52,322 nucleotides of DNA from Fidelibacterota bacterium (GCA_945903705.1 CAMDOZ010000006.1:1-52322), one strand, 5' to 3'; shown: positions 15,889 through 24,863, numbered from the stretch's first letter. Notes: generated by a model from the sequence alone, not told the origin. A program made the numbers and translations.

Positions 15889-16293
15889 GTTTTTCTGCCC
15901 TTTGCGATGCGCCTGACGAGGGGCGCCTGGGGTCTTCCCTTGAGACCGGCGAACGGCCGGACCATATGACCGGAGTGCCATCGGTTTCATGACAGTAAGT
16001 TTACGGTTTTATGAAGCCGAGTCAGGAGCTGGCAAGCATGTCTTCCTCCAGATCAAGCCGTCCCGGCGGGGCCTTGGATGGGCCGTCGCGGGCCTGAAGG
16101 AGCGCTATGCGGCTTTCGAGGTCAAAAAACCTCGTATTGGCGGGGAGTTGCGCCATATTCGGAAGGCCTTCGCAAGGGGGCGCGGGTTGGTTATAACGGC
16201 CTCCCCCCGGTCAAAATCAGGACCAGAAATCAGGGGCTAAAAGGTAAGCGCGATGCGGCCCCTCATGGGCCCCCGCGGCAGGAGATACGAGTA
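15889..16293. other. 405-bp divergent intergenic region
   Basis: It separates the leftward OprP-like gene from the rightward DUF3576-leuS-lptE-holA block. A short open frame from ATG 15989 (83 codons, basic composition, no recognisable family) crosses it but looks like chance. It contains the promoter candidate listed at 16169-16197. Confidence 0.5.
16169..16197 (+). promoter_or_regulatory. Candidate sigma-70-type promoter for DUF3576-leuS-lptE-holA
   Basis: TTCGCA (16169-16174), a 17-bp spacer, and TATAAC (16192-16197). The -10 matches the consensus at five of six positions and the -35 at four. It lies about 97 nt upstream of the DUF3576 ATG. Based on motif match only. Confidence 0.35.
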
Positions 16294-16830
16294 ATGAGCG
16301 GTGACGTTTCACGGTTGTTCGGCGCGGCAAGCACTTTGGGGGCGGCCTTCGGCGCGGCCCTTTTGCTTACGTCGTGCACCTCAGGGAAGACCTATGAGGG
16401 CGTGGCCGGGACCGTGACCGAAAACCGCGACACCATTTTCAGCGACGGCGGCGTCGGCCTCACCCTGTTCGGCGCCTCGAAGGAAAACGCGGTCGCAGCG
16501 CCGGTGGTGGTGAACGCCTATCTGTGGCGCGCCTCCCTCGACACCCTCGCGTTCATGCCGCTGGCCTCGGCCGATCCGTTCGGCGGCGTGATCATCAGCG
16601 AATGGTATGCGCCGCCCGAAACCCCGGAAGAGCGCTTCAAGGTCAACGTCTACATTCTCGGGCCGACTTTGCGCGCCGACGGCCTGCGCATTTCCATTTT
16701 CCGCCAGACCCGCTCGGGCGGCGTGTGGAGCGATGCGCCCGTCAACGCCGAGATGACTACGGAATTCGAGAACGCAGTGTTGTCGCGCGCCCGCGATCTT
16801 CGACTTCGTGCCGTGGCAGAAAAAGAATAG
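16294..16830 (+). CDS. DUF3576 family lipoprotein
   Basis: A 178-residue lipoprotein. The signal segment is followed by the lipobox L-L-T-S-C near residue 29. The mature part contains VNAYLWRASLDTLAFMPLASADPFGGVIISEWY, the DUF3576 core, and ends in charged residues. The family is largely alphaproteobacterial and typically sits directly upstream of leuS, as here (80 nt). Its function is unknown. With leuS, lptE and holA downstream, an envelope role alongside LptE is tempting but unproven. AGGAG 9 nt upstream of ATG 16294 supports the start. Confidence 0.88.
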   Translation: MSGDVSRLFGAASTLGAAFGAALLLTSCTSGKTYEGVAGTVTENRDTIFSDGGVGLTLFGASKENAVAAPVVVNAYLWRASLDTLAFMPLASADPFGGVIISEWYAPPETPEERFKVNVYILGPTLRADGLRISIFRQTRSGGVWSDAPVNAEMTTEFENAVLSRARDLRLRAVAEKE

Positions 16831-16910
16831 TTCGGCTCAGCCGCGCAAGCGGCGTTTCAAAACAAGTTTTTGGGTAGGGCCGCCCGGCAACGGGACGGTC
16901 ATGAACTGCA

Positions 16911-19499
16911 ATGGCATCACCGGAAGAGCGCCATAACTTCCGCCGGGCGGAAGCGAAGTGGCAGGACATTTGGTCGGACCGGAAGTGTTTCACGGTCGAA
17001 GAGAATTCGTCGAAGCCCAAGTATTACGTGCTCGAGATGTTTCCCTATCCATCGGGACGCCTCCACATGGGCCATGTGCGCAACTACACGCTCGGCGATG
17101 TGGTCGCGCGCTACAAGAAGGCGAAAGGCTTCAACATCCTGCACCCCATGGGCTGGGATGCCTTTGGCTTGCCGGCCGAGAATGCGGCGCTGGAGCGCGG
17201 CATTCACCCGGGCAAATGGACGCGCGAGAACATCAAAGTCATGCGCGACCAGTTCCGTCCGCTGGGATTTTCGCTCGACTGGAGCCGCGAAGTCGCGAGC
17301 TGCGAGCCCGATTACTATAAGCACGAACAGAAGATGTTCCTCGACTTCCTGAAGGCGGGCCTCGCCTACAGGAAAGAATCTTGGGTCAATTGGGATCCGG
17401 TGGAACACACCGTGCTCGCCAACGAGCAGGTGATCGACGGCAAAGGCTGGCGCTCCGGCGCGGATGTTGAACAGCGCAAACTGTCGCAATGGTTCTTGAA
17501 GATCACCCACTACGCCGAGGACCTCTTGAAGGCGATCGAGGCCTTGGATCGTTGGCCGGACAAGGTCCGCGTGATGCAGCACAACTGGATCGGCCGCTCG
17601 GAGGGTGCTCGCGTCTTTTGGCCCTTGGTGAACGCCGACAAGAAAGACCGCGGAGAATCGCTCGAGGTTTTCACAACGCGCCCCGATACGCTGTTCGGCG
17701 CTTCGTTCTGCGCGATCTCGGCGCAGCATCCTTTGGCCGCGAAGCTGGCGGAGAACAACCCGGGCCTCGCCGAATTCATCGCCGAATGCAGCCGCACGGG
17801 CACGTCCACCGCCGCCATCGAAACGGCGGAGAAGAAGGGCTTCGACACAGGACTTCGCGCACGCCACCCGTTCGATCCGAAGCGGACGGTGCCGGTCTAC
17901 GTGGCCAATTTCGTGCTGATGGAGTATGGCGCCGGTGCGATCTTCGGCTGCCCCGGTCACGACGAGCGCGACATGGAGTTCGCCCGCAAGTACGGGCTCG
18001 GCGTCACGTGCGTCGTGGCGCCGGCGGGTGAAGACCCGAAGGCCTTCGCTGAGAAGCTGGAGGCCGGCAGCGTCGCGTTCACCGACGACGGCGTGCTCGT
18101 GAACTCCGACTTCCTGAACGGGCTCAAAGTCGATCAAGCCATTCGCGCCGCTATCGCGAAGTTGGAAGAGCTGAAACTGGGCAAAGGCACGGTGCAGTAC
18201 CGCCTGCGCGATTGGGGTGTTTCACGCCAGCGCTATTGGGGCTGCCCGATCCCCGTCATTCACTGCACGAAATGCGGACCGGTTCCTGTGCCCGACAAGG
18301 ATCTGCCTGTCACGCTGCCGGAGGATGTGACCTTCGACAAACCCGGCAACCCGCTCGAGCGCCATCCCAGCTGGAAACATGTGAAGTGTCCCAGCTGCGG
18401 CGCCGCGGCGACCCGCGAAACCGATACCTTCGACACCTTCGTCGAATCCTCCTGGTACTTCGCGCGATTCTGCTCGCCGCAAGTAACGGACCGGCCTTTC
18501 GACAAGGCCGAGGCCATGAAGTGGCTGCCGGTCGATCAATATATCGGCGGCGTCGAACACGCGGTTCTGCATCTTCTCTATTCACGCTTCTATACGCGCG
18601 CCATGACCGAATGCGGCTACCTCGATCTGAAGGAGCCGTTCGCGGGCATGTTCACTCAAGGCATGGTCTGTCATGAGACGTACCGCGCCGCCGACGGAAC
18701 CTGGCTGGAACCAAGCGCCGTGCAAATTCAAGGGGACAATGTGACATCCAACGGCCAGCCGGTGACGGTCGGCCGTTCGGAGAAGATGTCGAAATCCAAG
18801 AAGAACACCGTCGATCCGCACCACATCATTGAGACCTACGGCGCGGATGCGGCGCGGCTGTTCATGCTGTCGGACTCTCCGCCCGAGCGCGATCTGGAAT
18901 GGACCGACGCCGGGATTGAGGGCGCCTGGCGTTATCTCAATCGTTTGTGGCGCTTGGCCGCGCAGGCAAGCGCGATACCCGCGCAGGACGTTCCCGCGAG
19001 TGTCGATCCTGCTGCGACCGCCGTGCTGCGCCAGATTCACCGCACCATTGCCGCCGTCGGCGACGATCTCGAGAAGTTCAGGTTTAACTCGGCCGTCGCG
19101 CGTGTACGCGAGCTGACCAACGGCGTTGCGGACATGGACCGGGCCGTCAGCGGCGGCGAGGCCGTGTTCCGGTCCGGCGTGACCATCATCGCGCAGCTGA
19201 TCAATCCTCTGACCCCGCACATTGCCGAGGAAATCTGGGAACTGCTCGGCAACACGGCCATTCTGGCCCAAAGCCCCTGGCCGACCTTTGACCCGGCGCT
19301 CCTGGAAGACAATGTGGTCACCATGGCGGTGCAGGTGAACGGCAAACTGCGGGGCACGATTACCGTGGCCAAAGGCGCCGACGCCAAAACCTGCGAAGCG
19401 GCCGCGCTCGCGCTGCCGACGGTTGCCAAGCTTTTGGACGGCAAGGCGCCGCGAAAAGTCATTGTGGTTCCGGAAAAAATCGTCAACATCGTTGCCTAG
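16911..19499 (+). CDS. leuS: Leucyl-tRNA synthetase
   Basis: An 862-residue class I synthetase that charges tRNA-Leu. HIGH-type motif H52-M-G-H55 and KMSKS motif K-M-S-K-S at about 625-629 are both visible. The CP1 editing domain ([30 protein letters not shown]-type region and the catalytic aspartate in CPGHDERD) is intact. A zinc-binding cysteine pair (CTKCG, CPSCG) is present. Length is standard. It is followed by lptE after a palindromic element and is probably in an operon with lptE and holA. Confidence 0.98.
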   Translation: MASPEERHNFRRAEAKWQDIWSDRKCFTVEENSSKPKYYVLEMFPYPSGRLHMGHVRNYTLGDVVARYKKAKGFNILHPMGWDAFGLPAENAALERGIHPGKWTRENIKVMRDQFRPLGFSLDWSREVASCEPDYYKHEQKMFLDFLKAGLAYRKESWVNWDPVEHTVLANEQVIDGKGWRSGADVEQRKLSQWFLKITHYAEDLLKAIEALDRWPDKVRVMQHNWIGRSEGARVFWPLVNADKKDRGESLEVFTTRPDTLFGASFCAISAQHPLAAKLAENNPGLAEFIAECSRTGTSTAAIETAEKKGFDTGLRARHPFDPKRTVPVYVANFVLMEYGAGAIFGCPGHDERDMEFARKYGLGVTCVVAPAGEDPKAFAEKLEAGSVAFTDDGVLVNSDFLNGLKVDQAIRAAIAKLEELKLGKGTVQYRLRDWGVSRQRYWGCPIPVIHCTKCGPVPVPDKDLPVTLPEDVTFDKPGNPLERHPSWKHVKCPSCGAAATRETDTFDTFVESSWYFARFCSPQVTDRPFDKAEAMKWLPVDQYIGGVEHAVLHLLYSRFYTRAMTECGYLDLKEPFAGMFTQGMVCHETYRAADGTWLEPSAVQIQGDNVTSNGQPVTVGRSEKMSKSKKNTVDPHHIIETYGADAARLFMLSDSPPERDLEWTDAGIEGAWRYLNRLWRLAAQASAIPAQDVPASVDPAATAVLRQIHRTIAAVGDDLEKFRFNSAVARVRELTNGVADMDRAVSGGEAVFRSGVTIIAQLINPLTPHIAEEIWELLGNTAILAQSPWPTFDPALLEDNVVTMAVQVNGKLRGTITVAKGADAKTCEAAALALPTVAKLLDGKAPRKVIVVPEKIVNIVA

Positions 19500-19500
19500 C

Positions 19501-19596
19501 GCGCGTCCAGGAAAAGTGGAGGCCGCCCGCGGGCGGAAGGCCCGCTAGTATGATAAAAAGCGCGCCTACGCGCGCGCGTCCGCCCGGGACACGCGC
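19501..19596. repeat. Palindromic repeat, GAAAAGTG family, long form (copy A)
   Basis: A 96-bp element between leuS and lptE. Outer arms are GCGCGTCC and GGAC-A-CGCGC with a 1-nt bulge. It contains GGAAAAGTGG, an internal GC-rich inverted repeat (CCGCCCGCGGGCGG) and AAAAAGCGCGC...GCGCGC...CGCCC. The same order of parts is seen in the element at 41845-41937. It overlaps the only in-frame ATG of lptE (19550). Confidence 0.7.
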
Positions 19597-20161
19597 AAAC
19601 AAAAAGGGTGACCCCCTGACCACGCGTTCAGCGAAGCCTCTGCGGACAATCATCGCGGCCGTTGGTCTGACGGCCCTGGCCGGCTGCGGCTTCTCGCCTC
19701 TCTACGGCGAACGCAGCGTTTCGGCGGCGCCGGGCGTCAACGAATCCCTGACCCAGATCGTCATCCGTCCACTGCCGGAACGCCAGGGCCAGAAATTGCG
19801 CCAGATCCTGCGCGAGCAACTTCAGCCGCGCGGCATGGCCAAGCAACCGGCCTTCGACCTCGAAGTCCATCTCACGACACGCATCGAGGAAATCGGTGTG
19901 CGTCTCGACGCCACCAGCTCGCGCGCCAACTACATTCTCACCGCCAACTTCTACCTGAACGAAGGGGCGAACCGCCTGATCGGCGACCGCGTGCAGGCCA
20001 TCGTCAGCTACAACATCCTCGACGAACAGTATGCGACGGTCGCCTCGCAGGCCGATGCCGAGAATCGCGTCATTCGTCGCGTCGGCGAGGAAATCACCGC
20101 CCGCCTTGCGGTCTTTTTCCATCAGCGCGCGGAAAAGCCGGTCGCGCAGGCCGTACCCTAG
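19550..20161 (+). CDS. lptE: LPS-assembly lipoprotein LptE
   Basis: Contains a lipobox L-A-G-C followed by GFSPLYGE, the alphaproteobacterial LptE start. The mature domain (QIVIRPLPERQGQKLRQILREQL, FDLEVHLTT, TAIVSYNILD-type strands) then follows. LptE plugs the LptD barrel and delivers lipopolysaccharide to the outer leaflet. Start: the frame opens at ATG 19550 inside a palindromic repeat, giving a long basic N-terminus before the signal sequence. An in-frame CTG at 19616, 7 nt after AAGGG, would give a normal-length signal peptide of 23 residues. The ATG is listed, but the CTG start may be right. holA follows after 3 nt. Confidence 0.88.
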   Translation: MIKSAPTRARPPGTRANKKGDPLTTRSAKPLRTIIAAVGLTALAGCGFSPLYGERSVSAAPGVNESLTQIVIRPLPERQGQKLRQILREQLQPRGMAKQPAFDLEVHLTTRIEEIGVRLDATSSRANYILTANFYLNEGANRLIGDRVQAIVSYNILDEQYATVASQADAENRVIRRVGEEITARLAVFFHQRAEKPVAQAVP

Positions 20162-20164
20162 TTC

Positions 20165-21190
20165 ATGAAAATTACCGGACGCGCGGATTCTTTCGTCGCT
20201 AAACCCGACCCGAAGATGCGCGCGGTGCTGGTCTATGGTCCCGATATCGGATTGGTTCGCGAGCGACTCAACGGACTGACGAAGGCCGTCGCCGGATCGG
20301 TCGACGATCCATTTCGCGTCGTGGAACTTCCAGCCGACACCTTGCGCGACGATCCGGCACGCCTTCGCGACGAAGCCGCGGCCATGTCCTTTGGCGGCGG
20401 GCGGCGCGTTGTGAGAATCCGAGATGCCGGCGACACCCTTGCCGAATTGTTCGAGTCCTTCGACGAAGATTCGGTCGGCGATGCCTTGGTGGTCGTGACC
20501 GCGGGCGATCTCAGTCCGCGCTCGAAGCTGCGCGCCGCATTTGAAGGCGCCGAGCGCATGGCGGCTCTGCCCTGCTACAGCGACAGCGCCGATGTCGTCG
20601 AATCTGTCGCCCGTGAAATGCTCCGCGCGGCCGGACTGCAGATCGCCCCGGACGCCTTGTCCTGGCTGGTCGATCATCTGGGCGGCGATCGTGAGCTGTC
20701 TCGCCGCGAGCTTGAGAAGCTCATCTTATATAAAGGCAGCAGCGGCACGGTAACGGAAGAAGACGTGCTTGCCTGCGTGGGCGACACCGCGGGCTTCGGG
20801 GTCGACGACCTGGTCTATGCCCTGGGGGACGGCGATCAAGCCACGATCCAACGGGTCTACGGCCGCCTGGTGAACGAAGGCATTTCGCCCATCACAGTCC
20901 TTAGCGCCGTATCGCGGCATCTCATGCGTCTGCATGAAACGCGCGGACGGATGAACGAAGGCAAGAACGCCGACGCGGCGGCGGCCATGCTGCGCCCGCC
21001 GGTGTTCTTCAAGTTCAAGAGCAGATTCACAAGCCAGGCCAACCGCTGGAGCGAGAGCCTTCTCGCCCGCGGGCTCGAGATCGTCACCGAAGCGGAGATG
21101 CAGGCGAAGTCCACAGACATGCCGGCGGAGGCAGTGATCGAACGCGCGTTCATGCAGCTCGCGCGCGTCGGACAAAGTGCTCGTCGCTAA
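20165..21190 (+). CDS. holA: DNA polymerase III delta subunit
   Basis: A 341-residue clamp-loader subunit that opens the beta clamp. It begins MKITGRADSFVAKPDPKM and has the AAA+-like fold with VLVYGPDIGLVRERLN. Conserved helices (GGDRELSRRELEKLILY and GVDDLVYALGDGD) follow, then the C-terminal collar domain (KFKSRFTSQANRW). As expected for delta, the Walker A motif is not functional. It lies 3 nt after lptE. Its TAA overlaps the stop of the convergent secreted-protein gene in the sequence CTAA. Confidence 0.95.
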   Translation: MKITGRADSFVAKPDPKMRAVLVYGPDIGLVRERLNGLTKAVAGSVDDPFRVVELPADTLRDDPARLRDEAAAMSFGGGRRVVRIRDAGDTLAELFESFDEDSVGDALVVVTAGDLSPRSKLRAAFEGAERMAALPCYSDSADVVESVAREMLRAAGLQIAPDALSWLVDHLGGDRELSRRELEKLILYKGSSGTVTEEDVLACVGDTAGFGVDDLVYALGDGDQATIQRVYGRLVNEGISPITVLSAVSRHLMRLHETRGRMNEGKNADAAAAMLRPPVFFKFKSRFTSQANRWSESLLARGLEIVTEAEMQAKSTDMPAEAVIERAFMQLARVGQSARR

Positions 21191-21810
21191 GGAGCGGCGA
21201 GAAGTCCCCGCACGCCTTGCAAGACCAATTCCCGCGCCTTCGCTTCGCGTTCCGCGCCTGTTAGCTTCGCGTCGGCGATGCCAAAGCTCGTCACGCCATA
21301 GTCCTCATTATAGATAAAGTAGACGACCTGACTGGCGAAGGGACCTGCGGGTTCTCCTTTGGCGCGCGGCGCGCAGGCCAGCGTGTCGCCCACCGGCTTG
21401 ACGGACTGACAATCGCCGCTGATGAGCGCGACCTGACAGTGATCGTCTGCCGTGCGCAGACAACTCTCTACCGTGAATACCGTGCCGTTCGCGGTGTAGA
21501 CGCTCGTCGGCTTAAGCTCGGGCGTTACGGCCAATGCGGTGCGGCCCATTGCGATGCATCGATATTCCGCCGTGGAACATTCGGTGAGCGGGCTTCCTTG
21601 GCCATGCTCTTGGTGATCGTGATCGCCGTGAGGCCGCTTCGACTCAATGGGCGCGCCGACGATAATAGCGCCTTGCGCTGAAAACGAATGTGTCCGCTCC
21701 GGGTTCTCATAGACGATCGGGGCTGATCCGGCGGGTTCCGCCGCTTCCGCAACATTGAACATGAGCATCGTCGAGGCGGCGGCGCATACCATGAGCATTG
21801 TCCGCTTCAT
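21187..21810 (-). CDS. Unknown secreted protein with a His-rich loop and six cysteines
   Basis: A 207-residue protein from ATG 21810 (AGGGAG lies about 9 nt upstream). A signal peptide covers roughly residues 1-22. Shortly after comes a histidine/acid-rich stretch (HGDHDHQEHGQG) that could bind a transition metal. The mature part has six cysteines in separate short contexts (TECS, YRC, ESC, DDHC, GDC, LAC), enough for three disulfides. This supports a periplasmic or extracellular location. I do not recognise the family. It sits between holA (convergent) and a histidine phosphatase gene upstream on the same strand. Confidence 0.65.
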   Translation of the reverse strand: MKRTMLMVCAAASTMLMFNVAEAAEPAGSAPIVYENPERTHSFSAQGAIIVGAPIESKRPHGDHDHQEHGQGSPLTECSTAEYRCIAMGRTALAVTPELKPTSVYTANGTVFTVESCLRTADDHCQVALISGDCQSVKPVGDTLACAPRAKGEPAGPFASQVVYFIYNEDYGVTSFGIADAKLTGAEREAKARELVLQGVRGLLAAP

Positions 21811-21823
21811 CGCTGACATCTCC

Positions 21824-22417
21824 CTAAACCCGGGACCCTTGCCCGATGGCAAGCGCCGGTTCGCACGGGCACGCAAGCTGCGCGGCGGTCCAGAACTTTT
21901 GGCCCGCCGCAGGTGGCGCCATCTCGAACAGTGTGCAGTTCTGAACATGCACGGTTTCGCCAAGTAGATCCTCCATCGCCCAGAACGTACCGCCGTGGGC
22001 GACGACGAGGACCGGCGATTCATGCGTGAGTGCGCGAGCAAGGGCCTGGGTGGCCCGCGCGATGTAGTGGGCGCGCCGCTCGCCGCCTTCGATCACGCCG
22101 CCGGCCATCCAGCCGGCACGCCAAGCGCCGCTTGAATCTTCGCCTTCATGGACGCCGAAGCCGCATTCCTTCAGCTCATCGATGATGATGATTGGCACCT
22201 TGTTGACGTTGGCGATCTCGGCCGTGCGCCGGGCGCGCGCGAGCGGGCTTGCGCAGATCGTCTTGATGGGAAGCGCAGCGACGGCCGGAGCAATCTCTTG
22301 CGCCTGACGGAGACCGGTTTCGTTCAATGCGATGTCGGTGTGGCCTTGCATCACGCGCCGGCGGTTCCAATCGGTCTCGCCGTGGCGCAGAAAATAAAAT
22401 GGAACGTGAGGCAACAT
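21824..22417 (-). CDS. Histidine phosphatase (phosphoglycerate-mutase-like) family protein
   Basis: A 197-residue protein. It has the catalytic L-R-H-G-E-T motif near residue 10, the second arginine/region ASPLARARRTAEI, and the second histidine in VVAHGGTFWAM. The fold covers cofactor-dependent mutases and many phosphatases, including alpha-ribazole phosphatase. The substrate cannot be told. ATG 22417 places the RHG motif at the usual distance; a TTG at 22468 is also open but would overlap parB. Confidence 0.88.
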   Translation of the reverse strand: MLPHVPFYFLRHGETDWNRRRVMQGHTDIALNETGLRQAQEIAPAVAALPIKTICASPLARARRTAEIANVNKVPIIIIDELKECGFGVHEGEDSSGAWRAGWMAGGVIEGGERRAHYIARATQALARALTHESPVLVVAHGGTFWAMEDLLGETVHVQNCTLFEMAPPAAGQKFWTAAQLACPCEPALAIGQGSRV

Positions 22418-22457
22418 GCGAGGAGACGCACCGCGATTCAGATCGAGGCGGGCGTGA

Positions 22458-23402
22458 TCAATCGTCAACGACTGAGATCATCTCGTCGGCGCGCATCGGC
22501 TCGCGCCGCGGGCCGCCCGTCGATAGGCGATGCACGATGTCGTCGAGCTGCTCGAGACTTCCATAAGCAATCGTCACGGTGCCACCGGCACCGTCGAAAG
22601 CGATGTTCACTTTGTATCCCGTGGCCTTCGCAAGACTTTGCTCGAGCGCTGCGGTGTCGGTGTCCTTCGGCAGCGTCGCTGATCGCCGTTTGCGGCCGAA
22701 GCTTTTTGCGAAGCGTTCCGCTTGCCGTGCGCTCATCCCCTTCTTCACCACTTCGCGCGCGATGTCTTCGGCGCGCGAGACGCCGATCAGCGGACGCGCT
22801 TGGCCGGCGGTGATCTTTCCTTCCTCAAGCATCTGCAATACGGCGAAAGGCAGATTGAGAAGGCGCAACGTGTTGGCCACGTGTGCGCGCGACTTGCCGA
22901 CGATTTCGCCGACGCGTTCTTGCGTGTGACCGAATTCATCGACCAGCCGCTGATAGCCGCGGGCTTCTTCGACCGACGAGAGGTCCTGACGCTGCAGATT
23001 TTCGATCAGCGCGACTTCCAGCGTCTCGGAGTCGGAAAGATCGGAGACGTGCACGGGAACTTCATGCACCTGCGCGCGCTGAGCAGCGCGCCAGCGCCGT
23101 TCGCCGGCAATGATTTCGTAGTGTCCCGGCTTCGCGCGGTCGGGGCGTACGAGGAGCGGCTGCAGCACGCCCTTCTCACGCACCGAGTCGGAAAGTTCGT
23201 TCAGCGCGGTCTCATCGAAGTGACGGCGCGGCTGATAGGGCGACGGCGAGAGGAGATCGACAGGAAGGCGCGAGATCGGACCGGCCGTGGCGGCCGCCAC
23301 CGCGGGCGGCGCCGGCGCGGGTGCGGGCTCGTTGCTCGGCTCCTGATCGCCGAACAGCGCGTTCAGTCCGCGGCCGAGCCGCTTCGGGCTGTCGGCATTC
23401 AT
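22458..23402 (-). CDS. parB: Chromosome-partitioning protein ParB
   Basis: A 314-residue ParB CTPase-clamp protein. The N-terminal GRGLNALFG motif (ParA-activating) is followed by an Ala/Pro linker. The CTP-binding N domain has GERRWRAAQ and ENLQRQDLSSVEEA. A helix-turn-helix domain recognises parS (HTQERVGEIVGKSRAHVANTLRLL), and a C-terminal dimerisation domain ends the protein. Its ATG overlaps the parA stop by 4 nt (operon). Two perfect parS sites are 1.4-1.5 kb upstream, near rsmG. It loads on parS and spreads to link the origin region to ParA. Confidence 0.97.
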   Translation of the reverse strand: MNADSPKRLGRGLNALFGDQEPSNEPAPAPAPPAVAAATAGPISRLPVDLLSPSPYQPRRHFDETALNELSDSVREKGVLQPLLVRPDRAKPGHYEIIAGERRWRAAQRAQVHEVPVHVSDLSDSETLEVALIENLQRQDLSSVEEARGYQRLVDEFGHTQERVGEIVGKSRAHVANTLRLLNLPFAVLQMLEEGKITAGQARPLIGVSRAEDIAREVVKKGMSARQAERFAKSFGRKRRSATLPKDTDTAALEQSLAKATGYKVNIAFDGAGGTVTIAYGSLEQLDDIVHRLSTGGPRREPMRADEMISVVDD

Positions 23403-24241
23403 GCGGCGGGCCTTTCGATGATCGCGCTTTCGCGCTTCAAGACTTCGCCGGCCAGATCGAGATAAGCGCGCGAGCCTGAAGACTTGAAGTCATAGAGCAG
23501 CACCGGCTTGCCGTGGGACGGCGCTTCGGAGATCCGCACATTGCGGGGAATGGTCGTGGTGTAGACTTTCTGACCGAAGAACTCGCGCACGTCGTTCTCC
23601 ACCATCACCGACAGCGAGTTGCGCTTGTCGACCATGGTCAGGACAATGCCTTGGAGTTCGAGGACCGGATTGAAGCTCTTCCTCACCCGGTCGATGGTCC
23701 GCACAAGTTGGCTAACCCCTTCTAATGCAAGGAATTCTGCCTGTAGCGGCACTAAAACGGCGTCGGCGGCGACCAGGGCGTTGAGGGTGAGAAGGCCGAG
23801 CGACGGCGGGCAGTCGATCAGGACGAAATCCCACTGATGACCTTCGGGCGCGAGGCCATCCTTGAGGCGCGCATGGCGGTTTTCCATGTCGACGAGCTCG
23901 AGCTCGGAACCGGCGAGGTCTACCCCTGACGGAACGATGCTGAGATTAGGGATCGCCGTAGGGACGACCGCGGACTTCATATCCGCGCTCCCGGTCAGGA
24001 CATGGTAGGCATTGATAACGCGGTGCTTTTGGTCGATCCCAAAGCTCGTGGACGCATTGCCCTGCGGGTCGAGATCGATCACCAGAACGCGCTTGTTCAC
24101 CGCGGCCATGGCGGTGGCAAGATTGACGGTCGTGGTCGTTTTTCCAACGCCGCCTTTCTGATTCGAAATTGCGATAACCCGCGGGCGGTGCGGCTTATTT
24201 TCGCTGGTTGGAGGGGTCTCGGACGGGTTCGTCTCGGACAC
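23399..24241 (-). CDS. parA: Chromosome-partitioning ATPase ParA
   Basis: A 280-residue deviant-Walker ATPase. KGGVGKTT at residues 29-36 contains the signature lysine. VLVIDLDPQGNAS and FVLIDCPPSLGLLTLNAL complete the ATP site. A basic-tipped, proline-rich N-terminal tail (residues 1-20) precedes the fold. ParA forms the nucleoid gradient along which ParB-parS complexes move. Its start lies inside rsmG: the coding regions overlap by 47 nt in different frames, implying translational coupling. parB follows with a 4-nt overlap. Confidence 0.97.
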   Translation of the reverse strand: MSETNPSETPPTSENKPHRPRVIAISNQKGGVGKTTTTVNLATAMAAVNKRVLVIDLDPQGNASTSFGIDQKHRVINAYHVLTGSADMKSAVVPTAIPNLSIVPSGVDLAGSELELVDMENRHARLKDGLAPEGHQWDFVLIDCPPSLGLLTLNALVAADAVLVPLQAEFLALEGVSQLVRTIDRVRKSFNPVLELQGIVLTMVDKRNSLSVMVENDVREFFGQKVYTTTIPRNVRISEAPSHGKPVLLYDFKSSGSRAYLDLAGEVLKRESAIIERPAA

Positions 24242-24854
24242 GGCGGACCTCGCGAAGGGCCAATATGGTTCCTGTGGGATCGGTCAGGCTTTTCTGACGA
24301 TCAAGAACCATTGTCCATTGCTTGTGTGCATCCGTCAATTCGGCCTCTACCGTTTGACCCTTTAAAAAGAGGCTGACCGTCTCGGGGCCGCGGAAGGGCT
24401 CGGTCCAGTCCAGGAGCTTGTCGAGGGGGGCGAGGGCCCGGGCCGTAATGACCCCCGCTGCGAAAGGCGCCAGCTTTTCGATCCGTTCGGGGTGGAGGCT
24501 GACCTGAACACCGGCCGCGCGCGCGGCCTCCCGCATGAACGCCACCTTCCGCTGGTCCGATTCCACTAGGTGGACGTCGCGGGCACCCATGATCGCCAAA
24601 ACCAGGCCCGGAAACCCCGCTCCCGAACCCACATCCAGTAAATTGGGGGTATTCTGGGGAATAAACCGAAAAAGTTGCGCTGAATCAGCGAAATGGCGAT
24701 CCCATAAATTGGGGATGGAATCGGGGCTAACCAGGTTGATCTTGAGGTTCCACTTGACCAGGAGGTCGGCATAGGACGTGAGCCGGTCCAATGTTTCACG
24801 TGAAACACCGAAGGCGGTCTGGAAGGCCTCCGGCCCGGAAAAAGACTGTTTCAC
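24195..24854 (-). CDS. rsmG: 16S rRNA (guanine527-N7)-methyltransferase RsmG (GidB)
   Basis: A 219-residue Rossmann methyltransferase. NLLDVGSGAGFPGL is the SAM-binding loop. VHLVESDQRKVAFMREAAR and ARALAPLDKLL are also visible. It methylates G527 of 16S rRNA, and its loss gives low-level streptomycin resistance in other bacteria. It starts at GTG 24854, which lies inside a parS site. Residues GVSRETL (about 16-22) are encoded by a second parS. This embedding of parS in the rsmG N-terminus is known in several bacteria. The gene lies 9 nt downstream of the mnmG stop. Confidence 0.96.
   Translation of the reverse strand: MKQSFSGPEAFQTAFGVSRETLDRLTSYADLLVKWNLKINLVSPDSIPNLWDRHFADSAQLFRFIPQNTPNLLDVGSGAGFPGLVLAIMGARDVHLVESDQRKVAFMREAARAAGVQVSLHPERIEKLAPFAAGVITARALAPLDKLLDWTEPFRGPETVSLFLKGQTVEAELTDAHKQWTMVLDRQKSLTDPTGTILALREVRRVRDEPVRDPSNQRK
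24792..24807. promoter_or_regulatory. parS: parS centromere site 1
   Basis: TGTTTCACGTGAAACA, a perfect 16-bp palindrome identical to the bacterial parS consensus. It lies within rsmG, where it encodes part of GVSRETL. ParB binds it and loads onto DNA as a clamp. Confidence 0.95.
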
Positions 24855-24862
24855 GTGAAACA
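24847..24862. promoter_or_regulatory. parS: parS centromere site 2
   Basis: A second perfect TGTTTCACGTGAAACA, extended to an 18-bp palindrome by flanking C and G. It fills the mnmG-rsmG junction, and its GTG serves as the rsmG start codon. It is 55 bp from site 1, centre to centre. Confidence 0.95.
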
Positions 24863-24863
24863 G

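Noticed and set aside
15989-16240. 83-codon open frame in the gap before the DUF3576 gene
   Set aside because: No family, no ribosome-binding site, and it overlaps the likely promoter region of the leuS block.
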